A stretch of DNA of 64,000 nt from an uncultured bacterium (GCA_900553895.1 USFB01000004.1:1-64000); one strand, 5' to 3'. Positions 25,718-35,326 are shown, numbered from the stretch's first letter. The notes: generated from the letters alone by a model not told the origin. Numbers and translations: made by a program.

Positions 25718-28099
25718 CTAGTGCACTTTCTTATATTTTTTATTACGACAATTAAAAGCATAAACTGAAAGCCCATTTTTATTTACGACAAGTTTGATTG
25801 AATTATTTATATCGGTTCTAAAAACTTTCGTATTTTTTAATACATTAAGTGTGAAAACAGACGGATGCCCGAATTTATTTTCACCAACTGAAATCAAAGA
25901 AATTTTCGGATTAAGATAATTTATCATCTCTTTATTCACAACGCCTAATGCGCCATGGTGTCCTACTTTCAATACTGTAATATCCTTTGGCAAATATTGT
26001 TTCAATCGGTTAAATGTTTCAATTCCGGCATCGCCTGTAAACAACATTGAAAAATTTTTGTAGCTGAGAAGAGTCAAAATCGAAGCCTCGTTATCTCCGA
26101 TTTCTAAACTGCTAGGAGAAATAAAATTCTTTAATTCCAAACCGTTTGACTCATAAATTGTTTTATTATTTTCTGCCAAAATCAAGTTCACACCACGAAC
26201 ATCTGCCGTTTCATAAATTTCTTTTGCAGCCACTGATGGGTGATTAATAGAATTTACATACAAATTCTTTACACGTAATTCGTTCATTAAATCAACTGCA
26301 CCACCGCAATGATCATTATCAAAGTGAGTAACAATGAGCGTATCAAGCTCTTTTATTCCTCTATCAAGCATATACTTTAAAATTAGCATTTCAGCCTGCG
26401 ATTTTCCGCCATTATAACCGCTTTTTGCAGTATCAATCATTATATATTTATTTTCTGGAGTTTTGATTAAAAAAGAATCTGCATTTCCAACATCAAATGC
26501 CATAATTTCAAGATTATGGTTTTTAATTGGAATTACTGAAACAAGTAAAATTAGTACAAATGAAGCTAACGCGATTTTTAATATTCTTGAATATTTTTCT
26601 CTGATTTCTTTATTCAGAAGTGCTGTAAGCAGAAGTAAAATTAAATAATAAACAAGAATTTGAAATATTGACGGATACGTTGTTTGACAAGCCGCGTGAG
26701 GCAAACTTCCCCAAAAGTCTGAAATCCAAACTAAGAAGGTTAAAAGCGGATTTAAAACAATATCAAATAATTTGCATACAAAAATCGGCGTAATCGGCGC
26801 AACAAGAGAGCTTACAAAACCGCCAAAACTTATTAAAGAAAGAATTGGCACGCTCATTATGTTTGCAAAAACAGAATACAAACTTATGTTGTTGAAATAA
26901 AAAATCTGAATAGGAATTACCCAAAGTTGTGCAATAATAGGAATTGCAATTGTTCCAAATATCCAATTAAGAAAACGATTCTTGCATCTTACTATAAACG
27001 GAGTTGTAACTAAAAGCCCGAAGGTTACAACAAATGAAAGCTGAAAACCAACATCATTTATATACATTGGGTTATATAAGAGCATCAAAAACGCTACAAA
27101 CGCTAACAGTGACACTGAATGTGCATCTCTATCAATAAGTTTACCTAAAAGTACAAATACAAGCATAAAAGTTGCTCTTATAACAGATGGGCCTAATCCT
27201 GTCATAAGTGAATAAACAAGCACCATTAACATACAAAATAATATATTGGCTTTATAATTTATCCTAAATAATGATAAAAAGAAATAAAAGAACGCGAAAA
27301 TAAACGCAACATTCATACCCGAAGCTGCCAAAATGTGAAGTAATCCCGAATTAATAAAAGATTTCTTGATGTTTTCCGGCGGAGAAACCGCATCGTCACC
27401 GAACACAATTCCGCCCAAGATTTCTAAATTTGGCGATGTTAAAAAGTTTGAATGTAAAGCAATAATTTTTTCTCGATGTTCATTTATTTTTTGCAAAAGT
27501 TTTTCTTTTGCCGTTATTTCGCCATCAAATTTTTCATACGTTTTTCCGTAAAATACGGAATACGTGTCAAAATTTCTCAAATAATTGCTGTAATCAAATT
27601 GAGAAGGATTGCCGGCTTTAAAAGGAGTTGATAAACGCCCTGTAATTTTATAATTGTCGTAAAGTTTTAATTTGTCTAAAGAATTAAGAGTTACTAAAGT
27701 CTTTTCATCTTTAAATTCCTGAATTTCATTGTCGTATTCAATTTTATCCACTCTAAAAAAGAATTTTGTTTTGTCTTCGCCTTTATTTTCCGGAATACTC
27801 AAAACTTTGCCATAGATAGTAGAATTTTGAGGTGCTATGTTTAATAAATCGTCCGTGTTTTTAAGCCTTGAAGAGGTGTTAAAAATCCCTAAATAAAAAA
27901 TAAACGCCCAAACTAAAATATATTTAGCAGGAAATAAATCCGTAAAAAGAGCAGTCAAAAGAAGTGTCGTAAAAATGATTGCAAAAATCTGACTCAATCC
28001 GCTGAGCGTAGCAAATAAAGCTAAAATATAAACACTTACAGTTAAAAACATTAACAAATTTTTGTTTTGAGAAATTTTATAACACAAATCTTTAAGCAT
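25718..28099 (-). CDS. comEC: DNA uptake channel ComEC/Rec2
   Basis: ComEC carries single-stranded DNA across the inner membrane during natural transformation. The 793 residues have an N-terminal DUF4131-like region (two membrane segments, then an OB-like part, about 1-190), the competence membrane domain (about 215-500) with LHILAASGMNVAF and GLGPSVIRATFML, and a C-terminal metallo-beta-lactamase domain (about 530-790) with VTHFDNDHCGGA and VGHHG. It is complete. No ribosome site; an extended -10 box ends 7 nt from the ATG. Confidence 0.9.
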   Translation of the reverse strand: MLKDLCYKISQNKNLLMFLTVSVYILALFATLSGLSQIFAIIFTTLLLTALFTDLFPAKYILVWAFIFYLGIFNTSSRLKNTDDLLNIAPQNSTIYGKVLSIPENKGEDKTKFFFRVDKIEYDNEIQEFKDEKTLVTLNSLDKLKLYDNYKITGRLSTPFKAGNPSQFDYSNYLRNFDTYSVFYGKTYEKFDGEITAKEKLLQKINEHREKIIALHSNFLTSPNLEILGGIVFGDDAVSPPENIKKSFINSGLLHILAASGMNVAFIFAFFYFFLSLFRINYKANILFCMLMVLVYSLMTGLGPSVIRATFMLVFVLLGKLIDRDAHSVSLLAFVAFLMLLYNPMYINDVGFQLSFVVTFGLLVTTPFIVRCKNRFLNWIFGTIAIPIIAQLWVIPIQIFYFNNISLYSVFANIMSVPILSLISFGGFVSSLVAPITPIFVCKLFDIVLNPLLTFLVWISDFWGSLPHAACQTTYPSIFQILVYYLILLLLTALLNKEIREKYSRILKIALASFVLILLVSVIPIKNHNLEIMAFDVGNADSFLIKTPENKYIMIDTAKSGYNGGKSQAEMLILKYMLDRGIKELDTLIVTHFDNDHCGGAVDLMNELRVKNLYVNSINHPSVAAKEIYETADVRGVNLILAENNKTIYESNGLELKNFISPSSLEIGDNEASILTLLSYKNFSMLFTGDAGIETFNRLKQYLPKDITVLKVGHHGALGVVNKEMINYLNPKISLISVGENKFGHPSVFTLNVLKNTKVFRTDINNSIKLVVNKNGLSVYAFNCRNKKYKKVH

Positions 28100-28106
28100 A
28101 GAAACA

Positions 28107-28115
28107 ATTCTAGCA
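28107..28115 (-). promoter_or_regulatory. Extended -10 box of leaderless comEC
   Basis: TGCTAGAAT on the minus strand is 7 nt from the comEC ATG. The run AAAAAATGTGCTAGAATTG is nearly the same as the ribE promoters at 52316 and 57186. Confidence 0.65.
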
Positions 28116-28227
28116 CATTTTTTGAGATTAAGAAATTATCAAGATTTTTGTTTATATATTTACTTCAAGCATTAATGAAGTATTATATTTTTGAAGTAAA
28201 TATAAAGTTTTAAGAAAGGAAGATGTT

Positions 28228-28527
28228 ATGAGCGTATTTGAAGCCGGAATGATGGTATGTTTTGGAATAAGTTGGCCGGTTGCAGCACTAAAAACATATA
28301 AATGCAAATGTGTACACGGAAAAAGTATTCATTTTTCAATGTTAATATTATTAGGCTATATTTGTGGTATAACACACAAAGTGTTAGACGATATGGACTG
28401 GGTTTTTTGGCTGTATATCCTAAATACAATTTTCTTATTAATAGATATGTTTTTATATTGGAAATACAAAGATAATAAAGCTCCAGTTACGGAAGATGTA
28501 GAACTCAATGAAGCTGTAGAAGCTTAG
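28228..28527 (+). CDS. SemiSWEET/PQ-loop-like small membrane protein
   Basis: The 99 residues have three hydrophobic helices (about 5-25, 36-55, 62-82). GMMVCFGISWPVAALKTYKC at the start has the SWP variant of the PQ-loop helix, followed by GKSIHFSMLILLGYICGI, as in SemiSWEET transporters that work as dimers. Cargo unknown. AAGGAAG precedes the ATG. It converges on nadK; the two stop codons nearly overlap. Confidence 0.65.
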   Translation: MSVFEAGMMVCFGISWPVAALKTYKCKCVHGKSIHFSMLILLGYICGITHKVLDDMDWVFWLYILNTIFLLIDMFLYWKYKDNKAPVTEDVELNEAVEA

Positions 28528-29300
28528 TTGGTAGGTGAAATTCCCCAATGCAATTTGTTTCTTAGAACAGAATAAAATCCGTCGTCATTCAAAAATGCCA
28601 ATACAGCTTTTTTATGAGATGTTTTTATAGAAATTTCTTTTACATAAGCTGTAGTATCAAAACCATCAATCGCGACGGAAAGTAATTTGTCGCTAGTTTT
28701 GACTTTTATGGTTTCACCAATAGGAACAACAAGCGGGCGAACATTTAGTGTATGCGGGCAAATTGGTACAATAACAAGCGCATTTAATGTCGGATATAAT
28801 ACAGGACCTCCGGCAGAAAGTCCATAAGCAGTAGAACCGGTTGGAGTTGAAATGATTAAACCGTCTGCTATATAGTCACAGACAAATTTATCATTAATTT
28901 CCAGATAAAATTTTGAAGTACGAGAAGTCATTCTGCCTTTGATTACAAAATCGTTTAAAGCAATTGCATTGTCTGATTCGAGCATCAAACGTTCTTCGGT
29001 TGAATATTTACCATCAATAACTGCTTTTACAGCCTTTTCTATTTCTTCAACACCTGCTTGTGCCAAAAAACCTAAACGCCCGAGATTTATCCCTAGAACA
29101 GGAGAGCCTGCGTAAAATCTTGCGCATTTAAGAAGAGTTCCATCACCGCCGATTACGAACGTAAAATCGCCAAACGGCTCAAGAAAATCTATATCAAAAG
29201 ACTTGAATTCGACTTTATTTGCGATTAAAGCCTTTTCTAAAGCTTCAAGCGCATTTTGATATCCTAAAATTTGTTTATTAAAGACTACATTAATTCTCAT
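28524..29300 (-). CDS. nadK: NAD kinase
   Basis: NadK phosphorylates NAD to NADP. VIGGDGTLLKCAR is the GGDG motif (about residue 53), then LGINLGRLGFLA, NDFVIKGR and the signature DGLIISTPTGSTAYGLSAGGP, with VPICPHTLNVRPLV near 185. The 258 residues are slightly short at the N-terminus, as in many bacteria. It has no ribosome site: TGTTATAAT ends 6 nt before the ATG. Together with nadA it covers two steps of pyridine nucleotide metabolism. Confidence 0.93.
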   Translation of the reverse strand: MRINVVFNKQILGYQNALEALEKALIANKVEFKSFDIDFLEPFGDFTFVIGGDGTLLKCARFYAGSPVLGINLGRLGFLAQAGVEEIEKAVKAVIDGKYSTEERLMLESDNAIALNDFVIKGRMTSRTSKFYLEINDKFVCDYIADGLIISTPTGSTAYGLSAGGPVLYPTLNALVIVPICPHTLNVRPLVVPIGETIKVKTSDKLLSVAIDGFDTTAYVKEISIKTSHKKAVLAFLNDDGFYSVLRNKLHWGISPTN

Positions 29301-29306
29301 AGCCGA

Positions 29307-29315
29307 ATTATAACA
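29307..29315 (-). promoter_or_regulatory. Extended -10 box of leaderless nadK
   Basis: TGTTATAAT, a perfect extended -10 element on the minus strand, ends 6 nt before the nadK ATG. Confidence 0.7.
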
Positions 29316-29359
29316 TATAAATCAGGCTTGTGTTATAATCATATAGAAATGAGGTTATT

Positions 29360-29869
29360 ATGATAGAAATGAAAGTTATGGGTATTGCGCTTGACGTAAG
29401 AACAAATTCGCCAATCGTCGTACTTCACGATTTAGATAACAGAAAAGCACTTCCAATTTGGATTGGTTCGGCAGAAGCAAGTGCAATTATCAGATGTATT
29501 GAAGGGCTTGTTGTAGCTCGTCCAATGACACACGATTTAGTTGCAAATATTATTGAAAAAACAGGTTACAAGCTTGATAAAATCGAAATTAATGATGTTG
29601 AAGAAGAAACTTATTATGCAACATTATTCTTGTCAAAAGGTGATGAAACGTTAGAAATTGATGCTCGTCCATCAGATGCTATAGCGGTTGCAATGAGAGC
29701 AGAAGCTCCTATTTTTGTGACAGCAAACGTACTTCTGAACGGTTCTGTATCAACAGATACAGCAAAAGATGAAGAGGAAGCGCAAGAATTTAAAGACTTT
29801 ATTCAAAATATAAAACCTTCTGATTTTGAAAAATTGATGGAAGGTAAACATAAAGAAAACGATCAATAG
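29360..29869 (+). CDS. Bifunctional nuclease domain protein (DUF151)
   Basis: The family contains plant and bacterial proteins with reported RNase/DNase activity and is universal in Cyanobacteria. Residues 1-135 carry the fold: MKVMGIALDVRTNSPIVVLH, then LPIWIGSAEASAI, then RPMTHDLVANIIE and DARPSDAIAVAMRAEAPIFV. A short acidic tail follows. GAGG lies before the ATG and TATAAT about 22 nt upstream of it. The precise substrate in the cell is unknown. Confidence 0.88.
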   Translation: MIEMKVMGIALDVRTNSPIVVLHDLDNRKALPIWIGSAEASAIIRCIEGLVVARPMTHDLVANIIEKTGYKLDKIEINDVEEETYYATLFLSKGDETLEIDARPSDAIAVAMRAEAPIFVTANVLLNGSVSTDTAKDEEEAQEFKDFIQNIKPSDFEKLMEGKHKENDQ

Positions 29870-29885
29870 GCATATTTTTATGATA

Positions 29886-29911
29886 AGTAGGTTGGGCTTT
29901 CAGCCCAACCT
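29886..29911. repeat. GTAGGTTGGGC palindrome
   Basis: GTTGGGCT-TTC-AGCCCAAC with a GTAG edge. This is the opposite-strand form of the palindrome at 21098. It lies between the nuclease gene and dapL. Confidence 0.8.
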
Positions 29912-29952
29912 TAGCAAAGAACCCAACGAAAAATCAAAACCAAGAGGACAGT

Positions 29953-31122
29953 ATGAATATAAACACGAATTTTGACAATCTGGAACAAAGCTATCTATTT
30001 TCAACGGTAGCAAAAAAAGTTAATGAATTTACAGCTAAAAATCCTGATAAAAAAGTAATCAGACTTGGAATTGGCGATGTTACTTTGCCTTTATGTAAAG
30101 CTGTTGTTGAAGCTCTTCATAAAGCTGTTAATGAAATGGGAGTTCAAGCAAGCTTTAGAGGTTATGGACCTGAACAGGGCTATGATTTCTTAAGAGAAGC
30201 TGTTCAAAAGTACTATAAATCTCATAATGTTGCATTAGATTTAGATGAAATTTTTATTTCCGATGGTGCAAAGAGTGATTTAGGAAACATTTTGGATTTA
30301 TTTGCAAAAGACAATACTGTGTTGGTTCCTGACCCTGTTTATCCTGTTTATGTTGATACAAATGTAATGGCAGGCAGAAAAGTTGTTTATGTGAACGCAA
30401 ACGGTGAAAATGAATTTTTGCCATTACCGAATAAAAATGTGAAAGCAGATATTATTTATATCTGTTCGCCAAACAATCCGACCGGCGCGGTTTATAACAA
30501 AGAACAATTAAAAGCGTGGGTCGATTATGCAAAATCAATGGATGCAATTATTCTTTTTGATTCTGCTTATGAATGTTTTATTTCTGATGAAAACTTGCCA
30601 AGAAGTATTTATGAAATAGATGGTGCAAAAGATTGTGCAATTGAATTTTGTTCACTTTCAAAAACAGCAGGTTTTACAGGCACAAGATGCGGTTATACAA
30701 TAGTTCCTAAGAATTTAGGGAAACTAAATAAAATGTGGTTAAGACGTCAAACTACAAAATTTAACGGTGTTCCTTATATCGTACAAAGAGCCGCTGAGGC
30801 TGTATTTACTGAAGAAGGTCAAAAAGAAATCAAGGAAAATATTGGATATTACAAGGAAAACGCTAAAATAATTTCTGAAACATTAAAGAAATGCAGTATC
30901 TGGCATGTTGGCGGAAAGCACTCACCTTATATTTGGTTAAAATGTCCTAACAATATGAAATCTTGGGAATTCTTTGACTATTTGTTAGAAAATGCTCAAG
31001 TTGTCGGCACTCCCGGCGCAGGTTTCGGACGCAACGGAGAAGGTTATTTTAGATTAACTTCATTCGGTTCTTATGAAAATACTATTGAAGCAATGATGCG
31101 ATTTGAAAAATTGTTCTCTTAA
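29953..31122 (+). CDS. dapL: LL-diaminopimelate aminotransferase
   Basis: DapL converts tetrahydrodipicolinate straight to LL-diaminopimelate, the lysine and peptidoglycan route used by Cyanobacteria, plants and Chlamydia. Motifs are VIRLGIGDVTLPL, FRGYGPEQGYDFLREA, CSPNNPTGAVYN, SLSKTAGFTGTRCGYT with the PLP lysine, and a GAGFGRNGEGYFRLTSF arginine region. The 389 residues are near the family length. AGAGGAC precedes the ATG. It is followed by two hairpins, one a strong terminator. Confidence 0.92.
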   Translation: MNINTNFDNLEQSYLFSTVAKKVNEFTAKNPDKKVIRLGIGDVTLPLCKAVVEALHKAVNEMGVQASFRGYGPEQGYDFLREAVQKYYKSHNVALDLDEIFISDGAKSDLGNILDLFAKDNTVLVPDPVYPVYVDTNVMAGRKVVYVNANGENEFLPLPNKNVKADIIYICSPNNPTGAVYNKEQLKAWVDYAKSMDAIILFDSAYECFISDENLPRSIYEIDGAKDCAIEFCSLSKTAGFTGTRCGYTIVPKNLGKLNKMWLRRQTTKFNGVPYIVQRAAEAVFTEEGQKEIKENIGYYKENAKIISETLKKCSIWHVGGKHSPYIWLKCPNNMKSWEFFDYLLENAQVVGTPGAGFGRNGEGYFRLTSFGSYENTIEAMMRFEKLFS

Positions 31123-31134
31123 TACTTTAAAGCC

Positions 31135-31154
31135 GGGCATAATTGGGTATGCCC
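31135..31154 (+). other. Hairpin after dapL
   Basis: GGGCATA (31135-31141) pairs with TATGCCC (31148-31154) around ATTGGG. It lacks a T run, so it is more likely a message stabiliser or a decayed palindrome than a terminator. Confidence 0.5.
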
Positions 31155-31185
31155 CCTCACAGGGTGCTACTATACAAGATAATTC

Positions 31186-31220
31186 AGAACGACTCTCGTG
31201 GCACGAGAGTCGTTCTTTTT
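31186..31220 (+). terminator. Intrinsic terminator of dapL
   Basis: AGAACGACTCTCGTG (31186-31200) and CACGAGAGTCGTTCT (31202-31216) form a long perfect stem followed by a run of T. Confidence 0.9.
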
Positions 31221-31293
31221 GAAGCTTTACACAATTTATAACGACTACAAATTTTTGTTGTATAATAAAGAAAAATAGAGAGGTAGGAATATA

Positions 31294-33768
31294 ATGGAAG
31301 TTTCACTAAATTGGTTAAATGAATTAGTAGACCTTAAAGATATTGACGTTAAACAAATTGCTCATGAACTTACTATGAGTGGTTTAGAAGTTGAAGAAAT
31401 TGAAGAATTAAGACCAAAATTTACAAATATAATTACAGCAAGAATTGAAAAAATAGACAATCACCCAAATTCTGACCACTTGCACCTTGTAACGGTAAAT
31501 ACAGGCTCTGGTCTAAAAACAGTAGTTTGTGGCGCGCAAAATATTCAAGTAGGACAAGTAATTCCTTACGCATCTGTTGGAAGCAAAGTGCTAGACCGTA
31601 AATCAGGCGAACAATTTGAGCTTACTCCTGCAACAATCAGAGGTGTCGAATCTCAAGGTATGCTATGTTCAGACGATGAACTTGGTGTTTCTGACAGAAA
31701 TTATCAAGAAGAAGATGGTATTCTTGTTTTAAACAGAATTTTCCCTAATGTTGGTTTGGGTTTGGATGTAGAAAATGTTTTAGGTTTTGAAAAAGACTAT
31801 GTTTTACATACTGCACCAACTGCAAACAGAGGCGATCAAATGTCTGTAATCGGTATTGCAAGAGAGCTTTCTGCACTATTCGACAGACCTTTGAACTTTG
31901 ACTATGCAGCAAGAAATGCAAAAACTGCGGATTTTGAAGTTGAAATTAAAGATAACGATGTTTGTAAATATTATTCAATCGGTGTTTTAAAAGATATTAC
32001 AATAAAACCTTCTCCTGATTGGATGCAAAAAAGACTTGTTTCTTCAGGCATCAGAGCAATCAATAACGTTGTAGATATTACAAACTACGTTATGTTAGAA
32101 TACGGCACTCCGCTTCACGCTTTTGATTTGGATAAATTGAACGGTTATTTGTGCGTAAGACGCGCAGAAGAAGGCGAAAAGCTTGTAACTCTTGACGAAG
32201 TAGAAAGACAACTTCACCACGATACAGTTGTTATCGCAACAAAGGAACAACCCGTTTGCTTAGGCGGTGTATTTGGCGGTGCTAATTCTGAAATTGATGA
32301 TAATTCTAAAAACTTGGCTTTAGAAGCTGCATATTTCACTCCTCAAGCTAACAGAAAAAGTTCTCGTAGCGTAGGGTATAAATCAGACGCTTGCTCAAGA
32401 TTTGAAAGAGGAGTTGATATTGAGGCTGTTAAATCAGGTTTATTAAGAGCCGTTGAGTTATTAGAAAAATACGCTGATGCTAAGTTTGAAGGTCTAGCAG
32501 AAGCCGGTGAAAACAAACTTGAGCCAATCGAAATCACTCTAAGATATCCGCAAATTAAAAGAATGTTGGGCTGTGAAATTGAAGCTTCTAAATGCTTAGC
32601 AATTTTAGAAAAACTTGGTTTCATAATTTTAGGCAAAAACGAAATGGCTTGCAAAGTTCAAGTTCCTTCTTTCCGCGCTGGTGATGTTACAAGAGAATGT
32701 GATTTAATTGAAGAAATTGCAAGAATAAACGGTTACGACAAAATCACACCGACTCTTCCAAATAGAGCCGGCACTCCTGAAATTAGCCTCGCTGAAAGAG
32801 TTATCAATAAAGTTCACGATTTAATGAGAGCAGCAGGACTTAACGAAATGCAAACTTGTTCTCTTATTGGTGAACCTTTGCTTAAACAATTCAATATGTC
32901 TTACGACAAAGAAAACGCCATTTTTGTTGAAAATCCTGCGTCAGAAGATTTTGCAATGCTTAGACAAACTCTTATAGCAAGTCTTCTAAATTGTATGAAA
33001 TACAACTACGATAACGGACAAAAAGATTTTTGGGGTTACGAAATCGGACGCAGTTACTTGAAGGTTGGTGAAACAACCGAAAAAGAAACGGGGATTAAAG
33101 AAACTCAAACGTTAGCAGGTATTATTACGGGTAATGTTCAAAACTCTTTGTGGCAATCAACAGGTGAAGTTGACTTTTACACGGTTAAAGGTATTGTAGA
33201 CAAGGTTTTGGAAGAATTCGGGTTGACAAGACGTATTAAATTCTCATTATTAGCAGATTCTCCGCTTGCTGATACTCATAAATGCTTGCATCCATACAAA
33301 ACAGCTGTTTTAACTATGCTGGGCAAAAAACCTGAAGTTATCGGATATTATGGTGAACTTCATCCTGAGCTTAAGAACAAACTGAAATTAAATCAAAACG
33401 CGTTCTTGTTCAAGTTAGATTTAGATATGTTGATTTCAGGCGTGAATGAATCTGTTGTAAGATATAAAAAACTTTCTCAATTCCCAGAAGTTCAAAGAGA
33501 TTTGGCGGTTATAATTCCTGCTAAAACTACTTGGGAAGAATTAGAAAAAGTTGTTAAAAAAGGTGTAGATAATAAGATTTTTGCAGGTTGCGAAGTCTTT
33601 GACGTATACCAAGGCGAACACGTTCAGGAAGGATTTAAGTCTGTTGCGTTCAGAATCAGAATGCAAGACGCTAATTCTACAATGACTGATGAAATGATTG
33701 AAACTCAAATGGCAAACGTAAGAGCAGTTCTTCAAAAGAACTTGCCTGAATTATCATTCAGAGGTTAG
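31294..33768 (+). CDS. pheT: Phenylalanyl-tRNA synthetase beta subunit
   Basis: PheT with PheS charges tRNA-Phe. The 824-residue chain is complete: a tRNA-binding OB domain (about 40-150, IDNHPNSDHLHLVTVN), the B3/B4 editing domain (about 205-375, PTANRGDQMSVIGIARELSA before it), B5 (about 405-475), the catalytic-like core (480-690) and the C-terminal anticodon-binding domain (FPEVQRDLAVIIP). TATAAT lies about 28 nt before the ATG, and GAGAGGTAGG is the ribosome site. No pheS is next to it, so the subunit genes are separated here. Confidence 0.95.
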   Translation: MEVSLNWLNELVDLKDIDVKQIAHELTMSGLEVEEIEELRPKFTNIITARIEKIDNHPNSDHLHLVTVNTGSGLKTVVCGAQNIQVGQVIPYASVGSKVLDRKSGEQFELTPATIRGVESQGMLCSDDELGVSDRNYQEEDGILVLNRIFPNVGLGLDVENVLGFEKDYVLHTAPTANRGDQMSVIGIARELSALFDRPLNFDYAARNAKTADFEVEIKDNDVCKYYSIGVLKDITIKPSPDWMQKRLVSSGIRAINNVVDITNYVMLEYGTPLHAFDLDKLNGYLCVRRAEEGEKLVTLDEVERQLHHDTVVIATKEQPVCLGGVFGGANSEIDDNSKNLALEAAYFTPQANRKSSRSVGYKSDACSRFERGVDIEAVKSGLLRAVELLEKYADAKFEGLAEAGENKLEPIEITLRYPQIKRMLGCEIEASKCLAILEKLGFIILGKNEMACKVQVPSFRAGDVTRECDLIEEIARINGYDKITPTLPNRAGTPEISLAERVINKVHDLMRAAGLNEMQTCSLIGEPLLKQFNMSYDKENAIFVENPASEDFAMLRQTLIASLLNCMKYNYDNGQKDFWGYEIGRSYLKVGETTEKETGIKETQTLAGIITGNVQNSLWQSTGEVDFYTVKGIVDKVLEEFGLTRRIKFSLLADSPLADTHKCLHPYKTAVLTMLGKKPEVIGYYGELHPELKNKLKLNQNAFLFKLDLDMLISGVNESVVRYKKLSQFPEVQRDLAVIIPAKTTWEELEKVVKKGVDNKIFAGCEVFDVYQGEHVQEGFKSVAFRIRMQDANSTMTDEMIETQMANVRAVLQKNLPELSFRG

Positions 33769-33779
33769 AATTTTATTAT

Positions 33780-33806
33780 TGGTGGTGCAATTAATTTGCG
33801 CCACCA
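33780..33806 (+). other. Hairpin after pheT
   Basis: TGGTGGTGCAA and TTGCGCCACCA form an 11-bp stem (one G-U) with a 5-nt loop. The downstream T tract is weak, so terminator function is uncertain. Confidence 0.5.
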
Positions 33807-33837
33807 TATTTATAATAAGTTTTTGAGGGCTTAATTT

Positions 33838-34464
33838 ATGAAAAAATTGTTATTGATAATTTGCATGATGTTTATGCTTCCTGTTTTTGCAGATGTAATG
33901 CCTTTTTATGTTAATTCCATTCCAAAAGATGCAATTGGTATGTATCAAACTGGAGAAAATATAACAATTTATTCTGAGCCGGAAGCTAATTCAAAAGCAA
34001 TTAAAAATGTAGAATTTTCTTACAAACCGGAAACAATGCCTGATGGAATGTTTGCTGTATTATTAAACGAAAAAAAACTTGGTTTTTTGTATGTTTCAGA
34101 TATCGGTGATGATGGTTGGGTTGAAGTTATTTATGACAGACACACCGGCGCAAGAGGTTGGGTTTTGACTGAAGACAAATTCCAATTCTTGCCTTGGTTA
34201 AGCTTTTATAATATGTATGGCAGAAAATACGGTTTAAGACTATTTAAAGACACTCCAGATAAAATTGAAGTTTTGCGCGCAAAAAGCGAAGAAACATCAC
34301 AAAATGTCGACAAACTAAATTATGTTAAACAAATCAAATTAACCGCCATAAGAGGGAACTGGGCGTTAGTGTCAGTATTTGACATAGATAAAACCCCTAA
34401 AACAGGTTATTTGAGATGGAGAAGCGACGAAGGCGTAATTTATGCGTTCCCTAATATCAAATAA
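33838..34464 (+). CDS. Exported SH3b-like hypothetical protein
   Basis: Residues 1-19 form a signal peptide (MKKLLLIICMMFMLPVFA). The mature part has two beta-rich stretches that resemble bacterial SH3 domains: NITIYSEPEANSKAIKNV, then GWVEVIYDRHTGARGWVLTE, and later AIRGNWALVSVFD with GYLRWR. SH3b domains often bind peptidoglycan. No catalytic domain is present. GAGGGC lies before the ATG. Periplasmic location is inferred. Confidence 0.6.
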   Translation: MKKLLLIICMMFMLPVFADVMPFYVNSIPKDAIGMYQTGENITIYSEPEANSKAIKNVEFSYKPETMPDGMFAVLLNEKKLGFLYVSDIGDDGWVEVIYDRHTGARGWVLTEDKFQFLPWLSFYNMYGRKYGLRLFKDTPDKIEVLRAKSEETSQNVDKLNYVKQIKLTAIRGNWALVSVFDIDKTPKTGYLRWRSDEGVIYAFPNIK

Positions 34465-34466
34465 AT

Positions 34467-34940
34467 TTAAACAACCACTTCAAATTTGTCTGCCCGAGTT
34501 CGCATAAGAGAAACTGCAGCTTGAGAATTAAGAAAATTCAAAGCACCCATAAAGCTTTTTTTACTACTCAAAGCTTCTCTTGCCTCTGCCATATTATTTT
34601 GTATAGTAGAAGCTGCTAATTGATTATTTATAACCCTGCTATTTTGCAACTTAAGTTCTTTTGCTACAGGAAAACCAATATCGTCCTTTGGTGTCGTATC
34701 TTGCGGAGTATCAATTTTTTCTGTTTCAGTCTTTTTTTCTGTAGTTGCTGTATAAGAATTTTCTACAATCTTTGAAAACGGATTATCTTTGCTTACAAAT
34801 GATTCTCTAGCCATATCCATAACATCTTCTTGCGTATTATCACTATAAGCTTGCGCCCTTTCTTGCGCACGTTTAAAAATCATCTCTTTAAGAGCAGATG
34901 CTTCGCTTTTACTAACTATGGAATCAAATTTATAGCTCAT
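34467..34940 (-). CDS. Helical hypothetical protein
   Basis: I do not recognise this 157-residue protein. The N-terminal half is predicted helical and charged (ASALKEMIFKRAQERAQAY), the middle is Lys/Thr/Glu-rich low complexity, and the C-terminal 60 residues are helical with Ala/Ser. No signal peptide or membrane segment. GAGGAC lies before the ATG. It converges on the SH3b-like gene with 2 nt between stops. Confidence 0.55.
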   Translation of the reverse strand: MSYKFDSIVSKSEASALKEMIFKRAQERAQAYSDNTQEDVMDMARESFVSKDNPFSKIVENSYTATTEKKTETEKIDTPQDTTPKDDIGFPVAKELKLQNSRVINNQLAASTIQNNMAEAREALSSKKSFMGALNFLNSQAAVSLMRTRADKFEVVV

Positions 34941-34984
34941 TCTCTAGTCCTCTTACATATATAAAAACATAAATGTAAAGAAAA

Positions 34985-35013
34985 TTGACATTTTTATATA
35001 TAATTCGTATATA
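34985..35013 (+). promoter_or_regulatory. Consensus promoter without a downstream protein gene
   Basis: TTGACA (34985-34990), a spacer of exactly 17 nt and TATATA (35008-35013) face right into a 360-nt region with no convincing open frame. This is good evidence for a non-coding transcript. Confidence 0.6.
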
Positions 35014-35019
35014 TTTGTT

Positions 35020-35232
35020 ACATAGCTTAACAATTTGACACAATCACCAGAAGTCACTCTACGAGCAGTTTATAGCTACATCAGAAGGCTCAATACCTTA
35101 TCAAAAGTGTAAACTTATTACTACTACCATTTGTATTTTTCTTAATTTTAGTGTACAATAATATTGCTATTTATATTTCGGCTAGTGTAAAATCTTAACA
35201 GGAAGGATATTTAACCGACCTGTTTTCTTTTG
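35020..35232 (+). ncRNA. Candidate small RNA of about 210 nt
   Basis: The transcript would run from the consensus promoter at 34985-35013 to a hairpin AACAGG/CCTGTT (35197-35202, 35219-35224) followed by TTCTTTT. No ribosome site plus open frame of significance is seen on this strand. I cannot assign it to 6S, SRP, tmRNA or RNase P from the sequence. The remaining part of the 34941-35377 gap is AT-rich and ends in the rpaB-type terminator. Confidence 0.45.
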
Positions 35233-35326
35233 CCCCTTATTGTTTTCACTATACGAAATTTTTATAAAAATTAATGGTAGACTAAAATCTAGCAATAAAA
35301 TACGCTAACTTTACAAATAATGCATA

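Noticed and set aside
35020..35232. 6S RNA, SRP RNA or tmRNA as identity of the small RNA
   Set aside because: I cannot find the closing stem and central bubble of 6S, the GGAAGGAAGCAG-like loop of SRP RNA, or a tRNA-like end.
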